In this document: piece by piece, positions 1 to 10,749 of the stretch
Numbering within the stretch: the stretch's first letter is position 1
Layout: each line of letters starts with the position of its first letter
NCBI GenBank assembly: GCA_036346225.1
Contig: JARFIW010000668.1
Span: forward strand, 682,001-746,000
DNA from: Platerodrilus igneus
Taxonomy: Eukaryota > Arthropoda > Insecta > Coleoptera > Lycidae
Direction of reading: 5' to 3'
DNA: 64,000 bases
The notes under the pieces: model-generated
What the model was told of the DNA's origin: nothing
Seen by the model: the letters and a program-made list of their open reading frames with translations, nothing else
The model's database searches: none
Translations under genes and position numbers: made by a program

Positions 1-33
1 TATAATAAGGAGCTGCGCACGCTCGACCATCGG

Positions 34-60
34 CATAAAAGGCGAGAGCCATGTTCCAGT
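34..60 (+). promoter_or_regulatory. possible TATA-type promoter for the 111-938 ORF
   Basis: A TATA-like CATAAAAGG lies at 34-42, and CA/AGT-rich initiator-like sequence follows about 20-30 bases later, some 50 bases before the ATG at 111. Spacing and order fit a short-leader RNA polymerase II promoter. This is motif reading only. Confidence 0.3.
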
Positions 61-110
61 GCATTAGTCGTCAAAGTATCGTCGAGTTTGATTAAAATTA
101 TAAATTAAAG

Positions 111-938
111 ATGGATTTTTCTTGTGTTGACGTTACAAGTGATGTGCGAGTACCACAATTAAATATCAACCAACTAGTTGGTAAGTCAACCTATAGGTTA
201 GGCGAATTTCCTCCAAATTATCACCACCATATATTAGAAGTTGGTTTTGATTTATATGGTGGTCTTCAACCTGCCATCCAAGTTATTTGCTGTAGTGGTA
301 TGCGTGCTGATTCTACGATAACATTCTCTTACTTCGATTGGAAGAAATTGTGTACTTTTCAAGTGGAATTTCAAATTCGCCAATTTGCTCAAGACTCAAA
401 ACAAGTCAGATTAAATGGTTTGACTACTGGAAACGATGTTGTTGAGATACAATTGGATCAAGATTTCAAATTGCAGCTGAGCACAGCCTTTAATAGAAGT
501 ATATGGCTTTTGAACAATTTTGAAAAAGAGAATTTATATAATATGGAGATTACGAAAGATGGGAATGTTATTGTGCTACCTGCGTACGAGTGCATCAAGC
601 TATTAAATTTGCGAGAATTGATCTGTTTTAAAATGGTAGAGTTAAGGTGTAGAAACTTTCCAGAATTTTATGAAAAATTTGTTGGTGATATAAAAAAAGT
701 ATGTGGAAATACGACGGAGGAAGAAAGGGTTCAAACGTTATTAGAGGGAGAGAGCAGTGCCATTATTTCTCTGTCTAATGATTGCAGCAATTTAAATTAC
801 TTGACAGTGTTGGAAATTATTAAATGTTTCCCCATTCAGTACTTAAAAGATGCAACTGCAAGGCAATCGCTTGCGCAAATGTTTAGAGATTTGGCTATCC
901 CAGATTCACCAGACTCTGGTTACCACAGCGGTTTATAG
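111..938 (+). CDS. hypothetical protein, 275 aa, probably from a mobile or virus-like element
   Basis: An uninterrupted 275-codon ORF with a TATA-like sequence 70 bases upstream. I do not recognise the family. There is no signal peptide, membrane segment, zinc finger or repeat. The first 170 residues look like a beta-rich globular domain and the rest is helical. The C-terminus reads S-P-D-S-G-Y-H-S-G-L; its DSGYHS matches the DSGxxS pattern recognised by beta-TrCP ubiquitin ligases when phosphorylated. The nearest neighbour, about 130 bases downstream on the same strand, is a decayed DNA polymerase B C-terminus, so the ORF may be cargo of a Polinton-like or viral insertion. That link is inference. 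An open frame of this length in AT-rich DNA suggests it is young or under selection. Confidence 0.5.
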   Translation: MDFSCVDVTSDVRVPQLNINQLVGKSTYRLGEFPPNYHHHILEVGFDLYGGLQPAIQVICCSGMRADSTITFSYFDWKKLCTFQVEFQIRQFAQDSKQVRLNGLTTGNDVVEIQLDQDFKLQLSTAFNRSIWLLNNFEKENLYNMEITKDGNVIVLPAYECIKLLNLRELICFKMVELRCRNFPEFYEKFVGDIKKVCGNTTEEERVQTLLEGESSAIISLSNDCSNLNYLTVLEIIKCFPIQYLKDATARQSLAQMFRDLAIPDSPDSGYHSGL

Positions 939-1072
939 ATGTTATCAATACGTGTATGTATTCTATTAAAACATTATATTTTTCTTGATAAAGTTTGTTT
1001 TTTACATATTTGTATCGCCAACATTACCATAAATTATTAATAGACGTATTAAACTATCCTGTTTTTATTTTT

Positions 1073-1274
1073 AGGCTTAAAGTGGTGTACCCCGCAAATA
1101 ATAAACACAATTTACCGCATGTTAACAAAAAGTTGTGGGGGAAATTTAAAGACGAGTTTAACGGTGACTTGGTGTTAGAATTTGTAGGTAGTAAGGCTAA
1201 GTCCTACTGTATTGTGCGCGAGAAGGACACGATTAAAAAAGATTAAAGGGATCTCACAAAGTGTAGTTAAGTAA
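1073..1274 (+). pseudogene. C-terminal remnant of a protein-primed-type DNA polymerase B
   Basis: About 65 codons match the end of the family B polymerases of Polinton/Maverick elements and related viruses: N-L-P-H-V-N-K-K, then G-K-F-K-D-E, then E-F-V-G and a K-S-Y-C-I stretch. The frame shifts near 1231-1245, after which the adjacent frame reads K-G-I-S-Q-S-V-V-K and stops at 1274, again as expected for this C-terminus. Only the tail is here: the exonuclease and palm domains, which make up over 90 per cent of such a protein, are absent. A T-rich stretch ending in TAG at 1066-1075 could be an old splice acceptor or the truncation edge. It is non-functional. The family call rests on recalled C-terminal motifs. 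Confidence 0.5.
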
Positions 1275-2424
1275 AACCGCGGGTCTTACAACCTATAACG
1301 AGCATATATCCCCAAAAGGGGTGGGCATCCAGCTACGCAACAGTGCGTGGGAGAATAAAGATTCTCTCCAATAAGAAATTAAAGTCATTGGTAATGGTAG
1401 AAATGTTAAACCTACAAAGGCGATTATTAATTGTGGTTTAGTGATCGCGTTTGTTTGGAGAAGAAATTATAAAACAGCTTTTCACATGATCGTTAAGAAA
1501 TCTAGAATATTTGTTGGATTACGAGTTACAAATGAATTAATACTACATTGGAAGTTTCCGGAATTTGCGTTATAATGCTTCTACCGCGTCACGTAAGGTA
1601 ATTTAGGATATCAATATGTAATAAGACCCATTTACTTTCACTCTAATTATTACTGAACAGTATTTAATGTGGTTTATAACATTTGTTAATTCTGAAATTT
1701 AGGTAGTTAATGATGTCATACACAAAATTTCTAATTAACATACATGGCTGGTATCTAGCGAAAGTTGTAGCACGCATTTTCAATTACGAATGCATTCTTC
1801 TTTCATTACAGGAGAAATTCCATAGATTTCATACCAGCAAAATGCGCTTTCTTAATTATTAAGTCGACCTTGCCATTTCTACATTATTGTTAAGCATGCA
1901 TTGGAATTTTTGGATGCGGTAATTTCTTGTTTAAAGTAACTTAGTTAAATAAAGTGTAATTTAAAATTCATAAGTGATTGTATAGTCAGTTATTACAATT
2001 GAAAACACATTCAGGGAATAATTTATTTGCTCTATATATTTTACAGTAGCGTTTCCGGACAAAACTTTCTGCTTTTAATTAATTAAAAGCATGCAAGTTT
2101 CTGGCGTATATTCCTAAATAGAAAATAAATAGTTGATGTACCGTTGAATGGAGTTCATCCTTGTTTATACAAATTTCAGATCATGCGAAGTAGCGGCTTT
2201 GTTAATATTATTTAAAAAATCAATACGTTAGATGGATAAGGTGTTCTGTGGCAGCGGCTAGGGGATAGTTGAACACGCATTATTTTATCAATAAATTTTA
2301 TTTAATATGTTTAGTTTTTTATTTTCAACACCAAAATTCTAAGGTTCACAAAACAATTTCTACAACCGGTTTTAAAACATTGAAAAAGAGCGAACCGCGG
2401 AGATCTGAAAATTAGAAATAAAAG
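1275..2424. other. noncoding AT-rich stretch
   Basis: No ORF of note and no recognisable RNA gene. An AATAAA at about 1354 could serve transcripts from the element at 1-1274. Nothing else seen. Confidence 0.4.
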
Positions 2425-3035
2425 ATTCGGGTAGCTGAGAAAATCTAATATTAATTGATACCAAACAAGATGGGTTTATCTCAAAAGATGCATTGGTTAG
2501 AGGAATAAAATTATTTGTTAGTTTTGCTTATAAAGCAAAGGCGAAATTTAGAGGTTTGAGAGCTTTAAAGGGGTAACTTTGTAAGAAGTAGTCCGATTTT
2601 AAATCTGTTTACAGATTCGAATTCTGCATAAAATTCTAGACTAACAAGATGTATCGCATGTATAAAAAAATTTATAAGAACGCTCAAAAGTCGCTACAGG
2701 TAAGAAATCTTAAAATTGGGGTAGCTCCCTTAGGGATGGCGCAATCTAAAAAATTCCGAGAAATTCGGGTAGCTGAGAAAATTCTAATATTAATTGATAC
2801 CAAACAAGATAGGTTTATCTCGAAAGATGAAAAATGGTTAGCCGAAGAAAACTATTTGGTCCAGATGTGTGTGGAAATGTGGAGATGAATCTCCTCATTT
2901 GCTCCTTATGAGAATTGTGGAAATGTGGATGCTTGTGGAAATGTGGAGATGAATCTCCTCATTTACTCCTTATGGGAATTTACATGTAAATTTGGTCCAG
3001 ATGTGTGTGGAAATGTGGATGCTGGTGGAAATGTG
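2425..3035 (+). repeat. diverged direct repeat plus short minisatellite
   Basis: A block of about 65 bases starting ATTCGGGTAGCTGAGAAAA at 2425 recurs at 2762 with a few changes. From 2865 to 3035 a phrase built on TGTGGAAATGTGGA(GA)TG repeats about six times, with ATCTCCTCATTT and CTCCTTATG linkers twice. A 79-codon ORF at 2649-2888 covers part of this. It looks incidental, because the duplicate copy at 2425 does not keep the frame. Confidence 0.55.
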
Positions 3036-3059
3036 GTCCTGGGTTTCTTGAAAATGGTC

Positions 3060-4515
3060 TACTATTCTGACAAATAATAAGGCATCAGGTATAGATAAGG
3101 TGCAAGCAAAAACTCTAAAAGCTGTTGGACAATCAGTAACAGAGCGTCTCTTCCAACTTGTAAATTATATACTTGAAACAGTCGAGATACCCAAAGATTT
3201 CAAACGTATCATGATAGTCAGTATGCCAAAAAAGAAAGGTGGAGATAGATGTGCAAACTCTCAAACAATAAGTTTGACAGCACACTTGTCAAAAATATTA
3301 ACTAGAATTCTACGAAGACGGACTGAAAAATACTAAGAGAATATCTATTTGGGTTTGTCGAAACAGGGAACACAGGAGGCCATTTTAGTTTTAGGGGGTG
3401 TTAATGAAAAAACCAATAGAAGAGGGAGAAAGCGTGTATATAGAGTTTGTAAATTTGGAAAAAGCATTCAACAATGTAAAATGGAAGAAATTGTTCGAAA
3501 TACTAAAAACGATTGGAATAAGTTAAAAAGACAGACGGATAGTACATAGCTTATACAAAGAACAAACGGCGGTAATAGAATTAGAGCAAGGAAGTAGAGA
3601 AGTAAATATTAGGAGACAGGTGAGACAGGGATATGCCCTATCGCCATTAGTTTTTAACTTATATATCAAAGAAGCAATGAATACTGTCAAATGCAGAAAA
3701 ACATTTTGGAATTACTATGCTGGGACAAATGATTGATATGCTTAGATTTGCAGATGATATAGCGGTATTAGCATATAGCAAGAAAGAGTTAAAAGCAGCT
3801 GTTAATGAAATAGAAACAGTTCTGACAGAGAGATACCGTATGAAAATTAACAAAACTAAAACTAAAGTACTAGTATGTAAAGGAGGGGTAAATAAGTCAA
3901 AAATAAGAATTCAAATAGAAAAGGAGAACTTACTAGAGGTTAAAGATCTCTGCTACCTAGGAAGTCAGATAGCACAAGATGGTAAGAGTACAAATGATAT
4001 AAAACAAAGATTAGTGCAAGGCTCTGCTGCATTTAACAAGAAAAAGCAACTACTATGATCAAAAGCAACAAAGATAGAAATAAGAAAGAGCTTGCTTAAA
4101 ACATATGTGTGGAGTATAGCACTGTCTGATTTGTGAAACGTGAACAGTAGGAGAAGCTAATAAGAAAAAGGTACAAGTATTTGAAATGTGGTGGTACAGA
4201 CGTATGATGAAGATATTATGGACAGACGAAGTTAAGAACAAAGAGGTTCTTTAAATGATAGGGGAAGAAAGAAATATGTGGGAAGCGGTAAAAAATAGGA
4301 CAGATAGGATGATATGACACTGAGTAAGGTTTGAGAGAATAGTCCGGAATATATTAGAAGCAAAGATAGGAAAAAAGAGAGGCAGAGGTAGACCTAGACT
4401 ATAGTATTACACGCAGATAGTGAAAGATGTAGACTGTTTGAATTTCAGGGAAAAGTGTAGGTTAGCTCAGAATAGAAAACAATAGATGTATACGTCCAAC
4501 CTATTGATGATGATT
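3060..4515 (+). mobile_element. 5'-truncated, decayed LINE (copy A)
   Basis: Broken frames carry a non-LTR retrotransposon reverse transcriptase: N-N-K-A-S-G-I-D-K-V near 3072, an I-P-K-D-F-K block near 3186, the F-A-D-D catalytic box near 3745, and the C-terminal domain with R-R-M-M near 4200. The same family appears at 8160-14410 (minus) and 27457-29861 (plus), and as a tail at 59092-59183. The endonuclease is missing and there are many stops. The end near 4515 is rich in ATGATG, as at the other copies. The endonuclease kept by copy B suggests an RTE-like clade, but I cannot fix the clade by eye. Confidence 0.85.
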
Positions 4516-5640
4516 CTTTTAATTGCAGTAAGATAGAAATACCTTCATGGCTTACTTCTACCTCAATATTACTCGACTTTTTAATTTAATACTCCAGGGC
4601 TACTGGCAATTTTTGACCTTCTCGTTTAAGTATATAATTTGTACGAGAGTAACAGTAAATAAATTTGATGCTTTATTTAATATTAATTTATCTTAGGTTG
4701 TCATCGTTTGCATTTGCATTTTTTTTCAAAAATAGCTAAATCGCGCTCTAACGTAATTTACATTAAAATACACCGACTAGATCTCACTCTGAAATATTTG
4801 CGAGATCAGTTTATTACAAGGCAAGCACACGGAAGCATTCAAGTACATCATGTAAAATAAATTAATTTCTATAGGCCACCAACGCTTTGTTTCTGGGCGT
4901 AAATGCTAATTAGGCGCATAAGAAGTTATTGAAATAAAAATTTGTTGATGTAAAATACGACATTTAGTTGGATCTGTGGTTAAAAGTATAGTGTGTATAT
5001 AACGTTCAAGAGGTCTAGCTCTTCAGTTTGGAAGTGTTGCGCGTTTGAATTTTTAAATCTATATTCTAGTTTTTATAAGTATGCCTACAGGTACGTATAC
5101 TATCAAAATAACCTCTATGAAATTTTTCGAATGATTTGTGTATTGTTAACGACCGATTTATGGCCCGTGCGAAACAGATCTTAATCATGTGCCACCGTTA
5201 ATTTTTACAACTTAGTTCATTTTATATAAATGCATTTTAAATTAGTAGATTTACCTTCGGTTATTTAAATACAAACCTATAAGTTAAAGCATGTTTTGAA
5301 ATATCTGTACTCGTTAACATAACCGTCTGTTCCGCGTTCCGCACTTCTTCTCCTGTCCGGTTCCAAATTTCGTACCACAGTAAGAATGTCCGACTCGTCT
5401 CATGTCCCACCCCACACTTAAAATGCCAACCGTCTCATTCTACAATTCCCGTGGACATGGCCCGCAGTCTCGCATCGTTACTTAGTAAAGGATCTCCCTC
5501 ACCAATGCGATACTTCGGCAATGGTAATAGGAACGGCGCGTTAAGAGTGGGAAGCGGGAAAACAAAAGATATTCACAGCACGCGGTACAGTAGAAGCGGT
5601 ACAAATACAAATCTTGAAAAATTGTATTAAGTGAAAGAAA
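4516..5640. other. noncoding stretch
   Basis: AT-rich to about 5320, then a more balanced 300-base patch (5320-5620) rich in CCG and CTC words without a supportable ORF. No repeat or RNA gene recognised. Confidence 0.35.
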
Positions 5641-5644
5641 CGAT

Positions 5645-6075
5645 TTTTTTATATTTATTTATTTATTCTTATTGAAATATACAGGGCAAGCCCTAATTAC
5701 ATATTTCACATAGTCAAACATTAACCTAATATTAAATTTTATTAAATTTAAATCTACACTCTTAAATAATTAATATTAATATGTGTTTATTATGTGTATG
5801 TGTAAATCCGGTTTTTTAAATGCTAGTACACGTATGAGTGTCTGTGTGTACGTGCGCGAAGTGTGTGCGTATGTGGGTGTGAGTGTACGTGTGTGAGAGT
5901 GTATACAGTACATGTATTTAGAGGGTAAATATCTCGTTTTGATCGAAACAGTTGTAAAATTCTTTTAAATTTATTTAAACTGCTGGAAAATAACGATATT
6001 GAGGAATTTTCTGGAAAAGAATTGTACATAGATAACATTTCTATAATTGGCAAATTACGTTTAAATTCAGTTTTA
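5645..6075 (-). mobile_element. probable 3' tail of a second LINE type
   Basis: Read on the minus strand, the segment ends in AGGGCTTGCCCTGTATAT followed by a TTTA-type tail (TTTATTTATTTA on the plus strand, 5650-5668), a common form for jockey/CR1-like LINEs. Just upstream in that direction a frame reads Y-N-S-F-P-E then S-L-F-S-S-S-L-N-K-F-K, resembling the last residues of such reverse transcriptases. A GT-rich simple tract lies at 5830-5905. Weak but coherent. Confidence 0.35.
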
Positions 6076-7330
6076 AAATTAGGTATATAAAATAGATTTT
6101 TTGAACCACCAGAATGTGCAGGAACATAGAAATCTACATTACCTAATATATATAAACAATCAATATAACAATTTAAGCCTTATAGTGTATTTTATAATTA
6201 AATTTATAAGCTTTTATAATCGTCGGAAAAAAATTGTTACACTGCCTCTCTCCAAAAAGAAAAAAAATCTTTTCTTAGTGCAACCAAAGATTATTTGCGT
6301 TACTTATAACCCGTAATGAAATTCTAACCTTAAAATTGAAACTAATCCTGCAACTAACCTGTGGGAAAATAGATAATAAAAAAAATAAAAAGATTGGGAG
6401 AAGCAAAATAAGAAAGAGTGAGTATTTTAGTAACTACGCGCACTACACGTTCACAAGGAAGCAAAATCGGTAAGACACTATCGGGAATTGTTGCAATCGG
6501 GAAGTTCGACACTCTCACGAAAAAAATAATAAGGTCTACAGGTGTCTATCATACACTCTCTAAACTTACGCTAAACTAAATCTACTAACTAAAAAGAAAC
6601 ATCAACACTAATACTAGAGAAGATACTATGATAAAAAATTCAAATCTTTTAACTATATACAAAACTTCTGATTGAAATGACAGCTCAAATAGAAAGAAAT
6701 AATTAGAGCCTTCTATCAAAAAGCAGCCATAAAATGTCTAATCATCAAAAATGGCGAGCATCATCACAACACTATTACTCTACTAAACGTAAGCACTAAT
6801 TGCCTACAACAACAAACTATTTTAGCTCTTTACTAAAATATTGTACACCTCTGTACAAATCTGAATTCATCATACTATCAACGCTACCACTACTTGTGCA
6901 ATCAGCACATACTCAAACCAACCAAACAAACCGTGAGCAACTGGCTCACTTACCGTACTCAAACTCAATAGTGAATAACTGCGTACGAGTATCACTAAAC
7001 TAAATTCTCAAAAAAATTACACTCCACTCAGTTAAGCACACACTGCTGAGCGAACAACTCTTCGTGAGTCTCGTCTAGACTTACGCATTGCTCAATGGAA
7101 TGTACTAAACACGAAAAAAACACACTACGGTTCTTTTGCTCATATTGCAAAAGACACGACTATCGTGAACAAGACAGTCAACTTCCACAAACTCAAAAAG
7201 ATAAACTTTTCTTAGTTAACACTTTATAAATCCAAAAAGTTTTGTCCGTCAACATTCTACTAATCAAAAAAAGGTTTCGTCTGCTAACTTTGTACGAATC
7301 AAAAAAAAAATTTGTTAACGGGCTGGATAC
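6076..7330. other. noncoding, no supportable gene
   Basis: AT-rich to 6700, then C/A-rich with many ACT and CAC words. Short frames here lack any recognisable motif. One copy of a CTGCTGAGCGA...CGTCTAGACTTACG phrase occurs at 7046-7098 and recurs near 8040-8160. Confidence 0.35.
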
Positions 7331-7505
7331 ACACAAGGGAGGTGTTCCTGAGAATACGCTACATATGCACAGGGAAAGTGCTTTTAATAACACAATGCGT
7401 ACACACAGGGAATGTGCTTCTGATAACACATTGCACACGCACAGGGAAAGTGCGTCTAATAATGCATTGCGCACGCACATGGAAAATGCTTCTTATAATA
7501 CGCTC
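7331..7505 (+). repeat. 36-bp minisatellite, about five imperfect units
   Basis: Units start near 7331, 7367, 7404, 7440 and 7476 and share CACAGGGAA(A/T)GTGCTTCT and TAACACATTGC-like words. Overlapping ORFs on both strands are by-products of the periodicity. Confidence 0.7.
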
Positions 7506-8039
7506 ACTAACATGGTATACAAAACCCATAACGCTATCTCACTACCTAACATCACTACTAACACACGTATCTTACTATAACGAAAGTATCACTTAATTCC
7601 TATTCATACAAAAAATTTAAATGAGATTCTTCCTCTTGTTTACGGTACAGAAACAAAAAAAAACTAAACAAAACAATAAGAAATGTACCTTACTTACTTA
7701 CTTACTCAAACCAGGAAAACCACAATTGATCTATATCGAAACGGTATCCTCTTAGTCTACTACTGAAAATGGCTTCAAATCTTTTATATACTACTTTCCG
7801 GCTTTCGTGTACTAAACAATTCATCTACAACAAAGTTAATCAGGACGATAGTTAGCAAAAAATATCAGTGTTCAGATACACTTCTATTTTACTTCAAATC
7901 AAACTGTCGAAACAACTAAAGTGCTTCACAACACATAAACTACTAGAATGACAGACTCTTCCACGAGCCTCACCTAAACTAACCAACAAAATTTTTTTTT
8001 ACTTCATCACCAACCTCAAAAAATAGTGATGCAAAAATG

Positions 8040-8160
8040 CTAGAGCGACAAACTCACTTCGAGTCTCGTCTAGACTTACGCACTGCTGAGCGACTAACTC
8101 TCCACGAGTCTCGTCTAGACTTACGTACTGCTGAGCGATCAACTACGACGACAAGTCTCA
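8040..8160 (+). repeat. about 48-bp tandem unit, two to three copies
   Basis: GAGTCTCGTCTAGACTTACG followed by CACTGCTGAGCGAC and similar words repeats two or three times here and once at 7046-7098. It abuts the 3' end of LINE copy B. Confidence 0.6.
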
Positions 8161-8640
8161 TTTAGACTAAATTGAATCAAACATGTAAATCCTTTCACAC
8201 AATTAACATTAATCGATAATATTGCAGAACTAATACCTGTAGTTGCTTATAATAATCATCATGTTTAAGTACAGTTAATTTTTCGTCATTAGTTTATCCA
8301 TCTTGAGCCTGGTTGGATGCGTACCTCCATTGATTTCTATTCTGAACTAGCCCACACATTTCCCTGAAATTCCTGCAGCCTACATTTTTTACTATCTGTG
8401 TGCAATAGTCTAACCTAGCTCTACCTCTACTTCTGTTTTCTCCTATCTCTGCTTCTAAAATATTCCGCACTATTCCCTCATGCCGTAGTATGTGGCCTAT
8501 TATCTTATCTCTTTTATTTTTAACTGTTTTCCAGATATTTCTTTCTTCCCCTACCATTTTTAATAGCTTTTTGTTCTTAACATTGTCTGTCCATGATATC
8601 TTCATCATTCGTCTGTAGCACCACATTTCAAAGGTTTTGA
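8160..8640 (-). mobile_element. LINE copy B, C-terminal domain and 3' UTR
   Basis: On the minus strand a 122-codon frame (8662-8294) carries K-T-F-E-M-W-C-Y-R-R-M-M-K, S-W-T-D, G-H-I-L-R-H-E-G and the closing N-Q-W-R-Y-A-S-N-Q of this LINE family. The 3' UTR (8160-8290) matches the 3' UTR of the copy near 28575-28690. The preceding part of the same protein ends in E-V-D-K-K-K at about 11145; in uninterrupted copies D-K-K is followed directly by M-V-E-A-F-E-M-W-C. So this is the downstream half of the element whose upstream half lies at 11145-14410. Confidence 0.85.
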
Positions 8641-10020
8641 TCCGCGTACACGAGCCGAACATAGAACAGTCGGATTTAAATTGTATGTGCTAGAAACGAT
8701 AGTATCCGCCGACCGGCGGATTGTCTGTTCGCGACGTTGCACTTTCGGAGCGCCCAAAAAGGACGACGCCGTCTCGAGATGGTCGCCGCGGCGCTCCAAT
8801 ATTGCATCGATGTTTCGAGATACCGTTCAGAGTTGAACTCTTACGATGCTAAGGCCGGGTCGTTACGAAACGTCGCCCAAGTTTCAAAACGTCTACGGCT
8901 TGCGGGTGCTTCCTCGCTCCTTTCAGAGCCCTCCGACAATTACGGTCTGCGCATCGGTCTGTGCGAGCCGGCAAAGCTTCCAATTCGAGGGCATCGTGCG
9001 ACGCGACCTCAAAATGCTGCCACCCAAATATGCCCGCTAGAATCTAGAACTACCCGGGGACGGCTTCTAGCTGTTTCTGCAGCGTTGGCGAGCACCTAGA
9101 GCTGCTTATGTCGTCGAAAGCGTTCGGAACAGACGATTTTCGCGGCTGAGCGGCTTTGACAAATAGCATCATCGTCGTGAAGTGCCCGGTGTCCAGAAGG
9201 AAAAAGATCGAACACCCCGTATTAGTTTCGCGTTGCACTTGCCGGATGTCGTCGTCCACCAGTATCGACTGCACTTTCTCCGACTGACCAGAGAGCTGCC
9301 GTAAAGAGAAAGCTAACGGGGGTTTTATAATATTCGCTAGCGGTTGCAGACGGCCATCACTTAATGCTCTCCCACCCCTCCCCCCTTGAGCACACGCACA
9401 TACACACCCGCCGCCGACGTGCCTACCACCCGCAGGCGGCATGCCCGGAAACAGCCACATGCATTAAGGCGTTTGTTTCTTGTTCGCCGCCGGGGGGGAG
9501 TGCAGGAGGGTTAAACGTCCTGAAGCATTTTCGCGACGATCGAAGACGACGACGACGTTGGTGCAGAAGAAAAAGTACTTGATTTAATTATGCGATTTAG
9601 CGTTAAATAAAGTATGTCGGTTCATGCCGACGAAGGCGATGTATCATTGCGACCTTCGCGAATCAGTCGGTGTGGTCTAATTAACGTTCGGCGACAATAC
9701 GTCGGGACAGCGGCTGTTTTCGCCGCTGCTACGTCGAGAGAGCGTTAGGTGGACCACATTCGCCGAAAAAATCGAACGAAACAAAGTAGTCCACCTACAC
9801 ATCTCTTCGTGGTGAACGTAAATTGGGGCCGTGCCGAAAGCTTCCGGTTCGCGCAACACTCGACGTCGGAAGGTTTGTATCTAAGTTAATTAATATTTAT
9901 ACGCCTTAAACTCCGTCGTGCTGTTAAAGATCTCTTCTACGCAAAAGTTTTACGAATGCAAATGAATTATACAATGTTTCGCATTGACGGTCACGAACTC
10001 GTTGGGTTAGTTCTCTCGTG
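8641..10020. other. GC-rich block beside H2B, no clean gene
   Basis: Base composition jumps here relative to both flanks and the block sits inside LINE copy B. Frames are short or motif-free. Two patches may be histone debris: E-M-V-A-A-A-L near 8778 resembles the start of the H1 globular domain, and K-L-P followed by a shifted F-E-G-I-V-R near 8973-9000 resembles the H3 K-L-P-F-Q-R-L-V-R helix. Both are short and could be chance. The 136-codon minus frame at 9460-9050 has no family I recognise. Confidence 0.3.
8915..8930 (+). terminator. possible decayed histone 3' stem-loop
   Basis: CGCTCCTTTCAGAGCC matches 14 of 16 bases of the metazoan histone mRNA stem-loop GGCTCTTTTCAGAGCC. Its position in a histone-bearing block favours a true remnant of another histone gene read on the plus strand. 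Confidence 0.35.
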
Positions 10021-10060
10021 CAGAGGGATGCATTTTTAATTCAGAAATAAAAGACTTCGT

Positions 10061-10076
10061 GGTTCTGAAAAGAACC
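10061..10076 (-). terminator. histone 3'-end stem-loop of the H2B copy
   Basis: On the minus strand, 33 bases past the H2B stop, the sequence reads GGTTCTTTTCAGAACC. It differs from the standard GGCTCTTTTCAGAGCC by two changes that restore pairing (C to T against G to A), so the six-pair stem and TTTC loop stay intact. In active genes SLBP binds this element and U7 snRNP cleaves behind it. Confidence 0.75.
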
Positions 10077-10109
10077 GTTGTGCTTCAAAGAAAGCGCAGA
10101 ATCGACGTC

Positions 10110-10472
10110 TTACTTGGAGCTGGCGTACTTCGTGGCGGCCTTTGTGCCTTCGCTGACCTGTTTGGCCAATTCTCCCAGCAACAGCAAACGCACCGCAGTC
10201 TGGATCTCCCGGCTCGTGATGCTCGAACACTTGTTGTAGTGGGCGAGACGCGAAGCTTTGGCAGCGATGCGCTCAAAGATGTCGTTTATAATGCTATTCA
10301 TGATGCTTTTGCCTTGCTCGATATGCCGGTGTCGGGATGCACTTGCTTAAGCACCTTGTATATGTAGATGGCGTAGCTCTCCTTCCTCCTGCGCTTTTTT
10401 TTCACCCTTTGAGATGTTGTTTTGGTCCCTTCCTGCTTTCTTGGCAGCTTTACGGCTGGTTTTCGGTGACAT
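10110..10472 (-). pseudogene. H2B: histone H2B pseudogene
   Basis: H2B is a core nucleosome histone. This copy begins [14 protein letters not shown], follows H2B through the [10 protein letters not shown] helix and [10 protein letters not shown], and ends with [14 protein letters not shown]. It has two frameshifts, one in the basic N-terminal tail and one after S-S-K-A. A codon is lost in the L-A-K-H-A-V-S stretch, and Pro is replaced by Leu in L-L-L-P-G. It is divergent to an H2A copy 278 bases away, the usual insect H2A-H2B arrangement, and keeps a TATA box and stem-loop. This points to a DNA-level copy of a histone pair rather than retroposition. Confidence 0.93.
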
Positions 10473-10526
10473 TCTGGTAGCTTCTATAAACAAATAAAAG
10501 TACCGCAGAACGCTTTGTCCGACTGG

Positions 10527-10534
10527 TATTTATA
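10527..10534 (-). promoter_or_regulatory. TATA box of the H2B copy
   Basis: Minus-strand TATAAATA, 55 bases upstream of the H2B start codon, the usual spacing for histone genes. Confidence 0.5.
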
Positions 10535-10613
10535 ACACAAGCGACGACGATCTAAATCGTCATGACCGCGTCCCTAGTACGATTTCTAAGCAACTCATTG
10601 GTTAACGCTCTCG

Positions 10614-10650
<37 letters not shown>
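10614..10650. repeat. (TA)n microsatellite in the H2A-H2B intergenic region
   Basis: About 18 TA units between the divergent H2B and H2A copies. It may have grown from the H2A TATA region. Confidence 0.9.
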
Positions 10651-10654
<4 letters not shown>

Positions 10655-10749
10655 GCTCGGGTTGAATTTCTCGATGCATACTTCGACGACGAGCGTTCAC
10701 GTGCACATCTTTTGCATAATTTACCGTACTTAATTTTATTTTTTGAACT

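Noticed and set aside
7193..7596. Cysteine-rich 95-112 codon ORFs
   Set aside because: All follow the 36-bp minisatellite on one strand or the other.
9050..9460. 136-codon minus ORF in the histone block
   Set aside because: GC-rich chance frame; N-terminal part is low complexity and I could not match the rest to a histone or other family.
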